A stretch of DNA of 64,000 nucleotides. It comes from Alternaria dauci. Lineage: Eukaryota > Ascomycota > Dothideomycetes > Pleosporales > Pleosporaceae. Numbering within the stretch: position 1 is the first letter of the stretch; each line of letters begins with the position of its first letter. The notes under the pieces were generated by a model. The model did no database searches. It had not been told where the DNA came from and worked only from the letters and a program-made list of their open reading frames with translations. The DNA lies in assembly GCF_042100115.1 (NCBI RefSeq), contig NC_091272.1, forward strand, positions 4,774,001 through 4,838,000, given 5' to 3'. Both the position numbers and the translations under genes were made by a program. This document shows positions 56,457 through 64,000 of the stretch, piece by piece.

Positions 56457-57897
56457 ATGTCCATGCACACGAACATGTCGAACATGTGTGTACTACGAGG
56501 GGTGTCATACCAGATACAGCCTCGAGGGTTAGCTGCTGGCACTAAGCAAGCTTCGTTGTTCGCGGTCGGCATCTCTTTCATTGTGATAACAACCGTCATA
56601 GTTGTTTTACGCATCTGTGTGCGTGTACGCTTGATGCGATTAAGCTTAGCCATCGACGACTGTAAGTTCAATTCCACAACAACCTCCCACAGGAGTCCCG
56701 CTGACACTATGGAATCTAGATCTGATGCTATCTGGTGCATTTTTCACCATCTCGCTTTCTATTGCCAACATGGTTTGTAAGTCTCCTCATTGGCACCATT
56801 ACTCTGGCTAGTGAGCTCAAGATTAGCTAATTTTCCCATTGGTAGGCGGTTGGTACGGTGTGGGTATGCATAGTAAGTAATTGGAGTAGATTCACTCAGC
56901 CGGTCAGCAACTGACTATCGACTAGCGCTCGACATTCCCAGCGAGGAACTTACATCCATGCTGAAAGCGAACCTTGCTACACGTCTGTTGTACGTTGTAG
57001 CAACTTGTCTAGTCAAGTTCAGCATCCTGGTGTTTTACCTAAGATTAGACCCCCGGCGGCGCACAAAGTGGATTGTATACTTTCTGATGGCATGGGTGGC
57101 TGCGCTCTCGATAGTAACATTCTTTGTATTACTGTTCGTTTGCACACCACCGTCCCTATTTTGGGATCCTGTTGGCCAGGCCGAAAATCCGGAGAAGTGC
57201 TTGAAGCAAAATACACAACAGGTGTTCTTCAACATTAATGGCATCATGAAGTAGGTGCCACGCAACCTGATGACTTCGTTAATATGAGTATGCTGACTTC
57301 TTTGTTTCACAGCGTCATCCAAGACTTCGCAATGTACATCCTACCACTCTTCATCGTCTGGAGATTACAGATGCCACGAAGTCAAAAGATCGCTCTATGC
57401 GCCATCCTCTGTGTAGGACTAGTCGCAGTGGCTGCTGGTTGCGTACGGTTTCACTATGTGCTCTTTCTTTCCAACGAAGCAGACATTTGGTATTACATGG
57501 CAGATTCGCTGAATTGGTGCAGTATCGAGATATACGCAGGTGTGTCCTTTCCTTGTTACTTTCGTTTTTCCAATGCTGATCAGAAATGTTCATAGCCATC
57601 ATTTGCAGTACAGCGTCCACTTTCAAAGTCCTTCTCAAGACATACCTTCCGAAAATTTGGAACAGCGCAGGAAGTCATGAGAAAAGTTCCAGCAGTAGAC
57701 GTCGTGCACAGTACGATCGGTCGCATAGTGGACAGTTCGAGATGGGATCTTTGGGCGGAATATGCAACAAGTCAATCAGTAATAGGAAATACGGAGTCGT
57801 GGGTCTTACGGAGATCGGAAACGAGAGCGAGGAGGCCATCATGCGGCCTGCGTGTAAGATGGGGATAAATGCCGCTGTGTCCTCGTCGGATCAGTAG
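56457..57897 (+). CDS. Pth11/rhodopsin-like 7TM integral membrane protein
   Basis: Six exons: 56457-56661, 56720-56776, 56846-56872, 56926-57250, 57313-57539 and 57596-57897. They total 1143 nt, in frame, 380 aa. After splicing the N-terminal helix (VGISFIVITTVIVVLRICVR) is followed by D-D-Y-L-M-L-S, the hallmark of the fungal rhodopsin-like membrane family that contains Pth11-like receptors. GVGMHTLDIPSEE, RLLYVVATCLVKFSILVFYL and CTPPSLFWDP are further family features. ILPLFIVWRLQMPRSQKIAL and WCSIEIYAAIICSTASTFK follow. The C-terminal tail is Ser/Arg-rich and cytosolic-looking. No CFEM domain is present. Such proteins are implied in surface sensing in plant-associated fungi. The exact role is open. 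The 27-nt exon 3 is very short, but its phase and splice signals fit. Confidence 0.88.
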
Positions 57898-58483
57898 CAA
57901 CTCCGGAAGAGTCACGATGTCAACAGAAGCTGAACAGCTCAAAATCCAAGCATCAGGAAGCGACATGTCACATGACTGTGCCAAGGATGGCTCAATGCCG
58001 AGGTAGATATGGGTCTCACACGACGAATGGCCCGCACTATGACAAGACTCATCTACCTCATGAATAACGAAAGCTATGCTGTCGCTGTGTCATCCTAGTG
58101 CATCTTGTTCTCTTCGTCATTCATGTCCCGCTGTTTCTCCTTCCAACACGCTATTGCGTGGCCGCCTTGTTACATTGGATCATACTCGACGGTTTGCAGA
58201 GCCGAGCACATGCCTGCGTCACATCGCATCTTTGAGCGCTGAAATGCTTATCGAAGTATGAATTCCATGGGATAAGACAATTGGGTCAAGAGATGCGCAG
58301 ATAATCGAGATTTGACCGTTGTTTCCGACGTTCTTTTTCCAGATCGCTGCCTAGTGGCGGAGATTGGTGGCGTTCACGCCTTCCCCTTCTGGTTCTAGGA
58401 TGGCGCGCCTTGAATTCACCCTGAGACTACAACCCTTTCTCGTCCAGTCTGTCGACGCCTGGTGCCTTGACTACTGCTAACCG
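57898..58483. other. Spacer with promoter of the following gene
   Basis: 586 bp between two plus-strand genes. Contains the 3' region of the 7TM gene and the promoter of the next. No other feature seen. Confidence 0.4.
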
Positions 58484-60705
58484 ATGGTCACAATAAATTT
58501 GACCCGATACGCCTTCCGTACTGTAGCCTGGCGCGCACTCAGTTGCGGTAAAGCTTGTTTTACACCACTACCGTCTTCATTACTACATATACAAAGACAC
58601 CATCTGACCATACGTTATCAACCATTTGCCTCAACACGAAATATGGCTTCTTCTTCCTCTTCTGCTTCCACAAAAAAGGAGTCAATGGAGGACAGTCTAC
58701 GCAAGATGGATATCAATGCGGCGGAGAAGCACATGAAAGATTGGTTCGGTGACCATGCATCGTGGAGTCACGAACAACTGTTAGGTCTCGTTTATGGTAC
58801 AGTACCCCCAAGAACCTCGAGATTCTATGCTGATAGACGTCAGAGGAGGACCTTGTTACGGTGCGACATGTGCAGTCGTTTGGCGATTACATTTCTGGTG
58901 GTCTTCGACCCAGTGGTGGCCGTCCTTCTTTTCCGCTTATAACGCAGGAGGAATGGGGCCTTATGAATGCTCCATACAGCCAATGGGCTCCAGCACCCTA
59001 CAACAACCTGAACTACAGTTGTATGGATCGGATTGCCCCACTGCTCATGAGACAAGAGATCAGAGAGCTCGGATCCCCGCCACATATCGGCTTCCTTGCA
59101 CGTTTACGTCCTCTCAAAGCAAAGCTCTTGCTTGGCATGGTGCCAATCAGCGGAGACCGCTGGCTGGAGCGTAAGATGGACGATCCTATCAACTACAAGA
59201 ATCTTTTCGAATTGATCAAAGACGTCAATTACATATTCGAATGGTTCAATCACAAAGAAGTTCAGAACCGGACACGTAGCGCTTTCAATTGGATGGTTGA
59301 TAAGTATGTCGAATTCGAGCAGGCAGCTAACCGTCGGCGCGAAAGGAACGGCATCGAAGAGAAACTTGATCTGGCCGGCATGTGGGCAGAATACTGGAAC
59401 GACCTGATGACAAACATGTCAGAACGGACGCATCGATGGATTGTAGATCGCGTAGACGAGGTCCAAGCACGCGCCTTTGCACAGTATCAGGACGCGCTTA
59501 AGGATGCTGGAGCCGACGAAGTAGCTATCGGCGAAGCAGGCAAGCAGTACTACGAGTGCGTGCAAGACCTCAGAGGCATGCTCACCAGGCTCGACTACAC
59601 CATCGGCATTCCTATGACGGGCTTCAAGGGGCATACGGCCTCTAACGCCTTCAATGATCTTCCAGTAACACAGAGGCATGATACATGGAGAAAGATGATG
59701 GCGGAAAAGTCTTTCAAACATCAGATAGCCATCCTCGAAGCGCAAGACAAAGCTGCGGCCGAAGAAGCATCCAAGAAACCGTCAATGGAGGAACTGCTCA
59801 ATCCAATGACGCAATTCACGAAGCCAGCACATGCCCGATTCCGCGACACTGAGAATCTTATCGGCCACTACGAAGAAGGAAAGAAAAACCGCGACGAGAT
59901 TCGACTAGCCCTCTGCGGATCACCAAAACTACCCGCTCAGGAACATTGGATCACAATCCTACGCGAGCGCATGGACTTCTACGCAAAGAACCCACGAAAC
60001 GAAACACGAAATCCGGATGCGTGGGGCTTTGTGTGCTACCGCCTAACCTACGATCAAACCGATGAGCAATGGGCAAACTTCCAGGCGAAGTTTCTTCAAG
60101 ACGTCGCACGATCTGGAAAGTGGATTGAAGGATTCGACAGCATCAGCAAGAAGCATAGAATCATGATCATCGATGGACGAGAAGTCGGTATTGCGGAAGG
60201 CGATGTGGCAGCTGCTAAACAACATTTCAAGAAGACCTTTACCATGCTACCAACACTCGGGCGTATGTGGACTCAAGATTTCCTTGTTGTCGACAAGCAG
60301 GCATATTCGTCATATACCGAGCCTACGAAGGAAGAAGTCCGGCCTCCGCCTCCATATGGTCCTGTGTTTGGATGCAATGGCGGACATGTGCGACTTGTAG
60401 ACGGAACCTTTGATCAGCTATCACGGGAATTGATAGATACCCTGTCACCTGGTTACAAGGGGGAGATGAAGGTGTTGTCGAGCCTGATCCTGGAGGAGTT
60501 GTATCCACTTCTAGCGACATTGTCCGTTCGTCCTTATGGCTTGTGGCCATGTGCTCGGTTACATCCAAGAGAGGTGTACGTAGGGACGACGGACGCTGCC
60601 CAAGAAGGATGGTGGGAGTTCAATCGCATTGATCAGGCTATGATGCAGGGATTTTTCGAAAGCATGAGGTCGAAAAAGGCTGACCTTCTTGCCAAGAAGA
60701 CTTGA
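58484..60705 (+). CDS. Unrecognised ~720-aa protein, possible mitochondrial leader
   Basis: Two exons, 58484-58796 and 58844-60705, giving 724 aa. A phase-1 splice with a 47-nt intron joins LLGLVY to EEDLVTVRHVQSFGDYI. The protein is mostly helical and rich in Trp, Tyr and charged residues (WMVDKYVEFEQA, YYECVQDLRGMLTRLDYT). The C-terminus reads GWWEFNRIDQAMMQGFFESM. It has no domain I know. The first 53 residues contain many Arg and almost no acidic residues (LTRYAFRTVAWRALSCGK), so mitochondrial import is possible. ATG 58643 (MASSSSS) is an alternative start that would make it cytosolic. Convergent with the secreted Thr-rich gene, 64 bp between stops. Confidence 0.65.
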
Positions 60706-60769
60706 ATAACTATGTACAATGAACAATAATCGCCTCACTCTGTTTGATAACGCCACTCTAAGATCGCGC

Positions 60770-62136
60770 TTATCCGCTGAATCCCGCCGCTGCACATATT
60801 CCAACACCATAGGTCGCTCCGTCACCAGCGGCAGATACAAGTGATGGTCTGCCCTTGCGGCAGCTTTTTGTAATGCATGAAACGGCGTCGTTCTTGTTTG
60901 GTATGACGTACTGGGTGCAAGCGAAATTAGAGAATTTCCAGAACAGACATCCTGCGTTGCTGCCGAAGCAACGATAGCAGCAGTCTTTCGGACTGTTGGA
61001 GTCCGACAACACACCCCAGACGGAGCCAGGATAGTCGGGTCGAGTGGAAGTGTAAAGGACGGGGTCGGCGCAGGGATCAGCCTCGACGGTCTCAGTGGCG
61101 GTGGCTGTGGAAGTAGTCGCTACACACTGTTAGCAGGGTTGCCACATAATTGGAATCATGTTGTTTACTTGTTGTTGTAGTTGCGATGACAGAAGTCACG
61201 GAGTGTGTCTCAGTGATTGCAACAGTTGTTGTGGAGGAGTCAGTTGAGACTGACGAAATGACAGCTGTTGTGGTCTGCAAGGTATCGGAGGTCTTTGAAG
61301 TGTATTTGGTGATTGTGGTGAGCTTGACCTGCGTCACGCGTACAGTCGAGGTAGGTCTGGTAACCGTTGTTGTCGTCGTGGCTTGACCGCACGTGGTGGT
61401 TCTTGTGAGATAGCATGCTGCAATTTTGTCAGCTTTTTGTTCATCTCCGAGCGACTTTTGACATACAGCAATCACGAGGGATTCTATCCAATGCTTTGTG
61501 ATTTTGGTGACGTTTGCGAATCGCTGGGGGAGCAGCAGAACACGTCTCGCGTTGGTACGGTATCGAAGAGGTGATCGTAGTTGTTCTGTGCTGGTCAGTC
61601 GCTGTATATCAGGCCAACCAACAGAAGATGTTACGCACGTAATCACGTCTTGGGTGTCTGTTACTGTTGCAGGCACGATCAATGTTGTCTGCTCGGTACT
61701 TGTGGTCGTCTCAGCCAACGTAGTGTAAGAGACCGTAGTGCTCGTAACAGTTTCCTCGATGGTTCTCTGCACGTTGCTGCGGAAGTCAGTGATGATTACA
61801 ACTATGTTTTGTGAAGTACGTACGTCGCAACAGTCGAAGATGCTGTTTGCGTTACAGTGACAGTCTGAGTCGTCGATGGTTGAACGGTCTTTGTCTTGGT
61901 GACTGTAAAATTGGGCTTAGAACATGTCGTCAACATGAGACCGGCTTTGGCTGTGGGAATGTTAGCATCTGCCTCCTGATGTCTTTTTGGAAGTTCATAC
62001 AGATAAGCGACGAGCAGGCCTTGGCTGAGGCTCGAGGAAGATTGATACAGGATTTAGATTGGGGAGCACAGAAGTCGGCTGCATCTGCAAACCCAACACT
62101 GGCGAGCACAATGACAATTGCGGAAAAAGCCTTCAT
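60770..62136 (-). CDS. Secreted Thr-rich protein with Cys-rich C-terminal module (PAN/apple-like)
   Basis: Six exons: 62001-62136, 61824-61950, 61639-61776, 61467-61585, 61169-61417 and 60770-61119. They total 1119 nt, in frame, 372 aa. Residues 1-19 (MKAFSAIVIVLASVGFADA) are a signal peptide. A short N-terminal Cys segment (ADFCAPQSKSCINL) follows, then about 200 residues of Thr/Ser/Val repeats (TTTVTRPTSTVRVTQ, TTTVAITETHSVTS) that should be O-glycosylated stalk. The end has clustered Cys (DCCYRCFGSNAGCLFWKF, CTQY), a pattern like PAN/apple domains of fungal surface proteins. Probably a wall or extracellular adhesive protein (inference). All introns are 50-70 nt except exon-flanking ones with GTGCGT and GTATGA donors. 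Confidence 0.72.
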
Positions 62137-63329
62137 CTTGACTTGACCAAGGCACTTGTGTGGTTGATGAAGAGCACACGGCACGTGTGACGGTCTTATA
62201 GGATTTTACTGCTTCATGCACGGATAACTCCACGATGCATACATACGGTATTGAGGCTGCGTGCTTGTTTTTCGAAGCGACACTATAATGAATACAGTTG
62301 ATACAGCTCTAGGGCAGCAAGCCTCTGACCAGAAGTAGAGCTCTTACTCGACATCGCGGCCTCAATTAGCCTTGTGTAGCCTTGCGGAGGGTCGACCGAA
62401 CCCACGCTATACCGTGTTTGGCACTGTCTAACGAATGTGGAAATAAAGGAAAACAAAGTCAACAATCTAGACGCTCGGCGTTGCCGTTCTGCGCGGTGGG
62501 CGAATATTGTAGCTCGAGCGTGCTGAGAGGGCTTTTAAGGGGCGCATAGCAGAGTAGGGCCGACTGTTACTTTCTTTATGAAGCAGCAGCGAGTAACCGA
62601 TCGTGGGGGAGTTTGAGCAAGATAATCTGATTATTGTGTAGATGGATTCGGTGGTGGGTCATACTCCTGAGCTTGCAGACTAGCGTGAAGCTAAGGTTGG
62701 GGTGACCTAATCTGTGCAAATAAGGCTTGCGGAACCAGCAACTTCTACTCCTCCTTCTCCTTCTCATGAGATGCCTCTTTTCCAATTGCACACGCTGCCG
62801 ACAAGACGTGGTCGCCATAATTCCTCAGGAGTCATTGGGTATAGCACGTGAAATCCATCGAATTTTCGTATCCTTCGCAACTGATCACCTACTGCATGAA
62901 TCATGTCAAGTGCAGGCCGTCGCGGCAATACTAGCCATTAATTGAGTCGACACATCTTAGCCAAGAACAACCAGGAGATAGCAACGAAGGAGTGTCTGCA
63001 AAATGATCTCTCTATCGAGAGTTTTTGGATCCAGAGTTATCCCATCAGAACAACGCCTTGATCTCAAAAATGCTCACTACCGGTATTGTAGCGACTCTTA
63101 CGACCTCTCCTTTGGGTTCTGTTCTTTGTCATCATACCTAACTATCGATCTTTCATGTCAATACCTGGTCTATCATGCCTCTTTCCACAATGTCACATGT
63201 ACCTTTGTTCACCCCATCTTTGTTCACGTAACGCCGGCAGCCGCAGCATGCCACAACGTGCAGCACGAGAGCTGCACACTAATTCTGTTAACTTAACGCA
63301 TCAACTAACAACAAGCAGTACGTAGCGCA
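62137..63329. other. Divergent spacer
   Basis: About 1.2 kb between the secreted protein start and the next gene on plus. Contains promoters of both genes. Only short frames without motifs. Nothing else supported. Confidence 0.45.
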
Positions 63330-64000
63330 ATGCCAGAAATTGAAACAACCTTTTGCAAGGGCTACGGCTTCTCTCCAACCTATGTGGTGCCGACGAAAAG
63401 AAGAAGATGCACAGAAGACAAGTATGTCGATTTGGGTGTTGAATCACGATATCGAGGACGACAGAACGACCTGCAGGATAGCAAACAAAATACGGAAGAT
63501 GACGACGACTACGACAGCGAACAACCACGGCAAAAACGGCGCATACCGAACTCATTCTACGGTTCCCAGTCAGCACGTTTTGGTATCATTCCCGCGGCTA
63601 CATTGGCCACTCTTCGAAGCCTTGTACAATTCTGGGGAAATTGCGTGGATGTAGGCGAAAAGATTTTCAAAGCACAATATGCGGTGTGCAGAGGTGTTCC
63701 AAGATACGTGCGGGATGTGCATAGAGCAGGAGTGGTAAGAAGCGTGTTTGAGAGCATAGCTATGTCGGATGGAACTCCGGATATGGAAACTTGGCTGAGT
63801 ATGATCGGATCGCAGGGGCAGCAGATGCATGTTAAGAATAAAGGAGATGAAAACGATGGCGGCGATCGTGGGGGTGAAGCTACGAGCCCGAGGTCTGCTG
63901 AATGGACTTCAGGATCCGATGGCTTTGACTCAGCACTGCGGCCAGACAGCGATGCCAGACCTATCTATCGTCCATCAAGCCACCCAGTGCATTCGTCAAT
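63330..64000 (+). CDS. Unknown protein, 5' part (continues beyond window)
   Basis: From ATG 63330 (context GCGCAATGCC) the frame stays open for 671 nt to the window end, 223 codons, with no stop. The first ~70 residues are basic/acidic (KRRRCTED, EDDDDYDSEQPRQKRR), a possible nuclear signal. Then comes a folded-looking segment (IIPAATLATLRSLVQFWGNCVDVGEKIFKAQY... in outline) with helix-like FWGN and RGVPRYVRDVHRAG. The tail is Gly/Asp/Ser-rich (DGGDRGGEATSPRS). No family recognised. Because it lacks a stop in the window it would not be found by a closed-ORF scan. Possible introns or a 3' end lie outside. Confidence 0.65.
   Translation, partial: MPEIETTFCKGYGFSPTYVVPTKRRRCTEDKYVDLGVESRYRGRQNDLQDSKQNTEDDDDYDSEQPRQKRRIPNSFYGSQSARFGIIPAATLATLRSLVQFWGNCVDVGEKIFKAQYAVCRGVPRYVRDVHRAGVVRSVFESIAMSDGTPDMETWLSMIGSQGQQMHVKNKGDENDGGDRGGEATSPRSAEWTSGSDGFDSALRPDSDARPIYRPSSHPVHSS

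Overview
The window is nuclear DNA of a filamentous ascomycete, most likely a Dothideomycete of the Pleosporales type. The grounds are short spliceosomal introns (mostly 47-70 nt) with GTANGT-like donors and CTNAC-like branch sites, a fungal-specific gene set (AlcR-type Zn2Cys6 factor, Pth11/rhodopsin-like 7TM protein, Yrb30, Vps27, Doa4, Sup35), and an AT-rich, TA-rich block that resembles a RIP-mutated transposon relic. The order-level placement is inference. No tRNA, rRNA, CRISPR array or intact transposon was seen. Exon structures below were worked out by eye from splice signals, reading phase and family conservation.

Layout. 1-7 kb: the 3' end of a fungal-specific transcription factor, convergent with an FAD aromatic-hydroxylase-like gene, then a large HSL-type esterase/lipase. 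7-21 kb: a housekeeping block with an SDR, the splicing factor Saf4/CCDC130, eRF3/Sup35 with a Q/Y/G-rich prion-like N-terminus, the Ran-binding protein Yrb30, a BSD-domain protein, Tsr2, a DUF985 cupin and an unrecognised protein with two similar copies of a ~60-aa unit. 21-29 kb: an AlcR-type zinc-cluster regulator, a LovD/EstB-type serine esterase, and a divergently transcribed Baeyer-Villiger monooxygenase, a plausible small ketone-oxidation and ester-cleavage module. 29-38 kb: a GT32 glycosyltransferase, a secreted, probably GPI-anchored Cys-containing protein, an AT-rich relic, a probably mitochondrial alpha/beta-hydrolase pseudoenzyme and an unknown membrane-anchored protein.

38-50 kb: Vps27 (ESCRT-0) and the deubiquitinase Doa4 lie head to head across about 0.5 kb; both act in sorting ubiquitinated cargo at the multivesicular body. 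They are followed by argininosuccinate synthase and a Q-rich nuclear-looking protein whose tail is an 18-copy, 9-bp minisatellite. 50-64 kb: accessory-looking and gene-poor, with two polytopic membrane proteins, an extended-SDR-like protein, an unrecognised ~720-aa protein, a six-exon Thr-rich secreted protein with a C-terminal Cys-rich module, and the 5' part of an unknown gene that runs off the window end.
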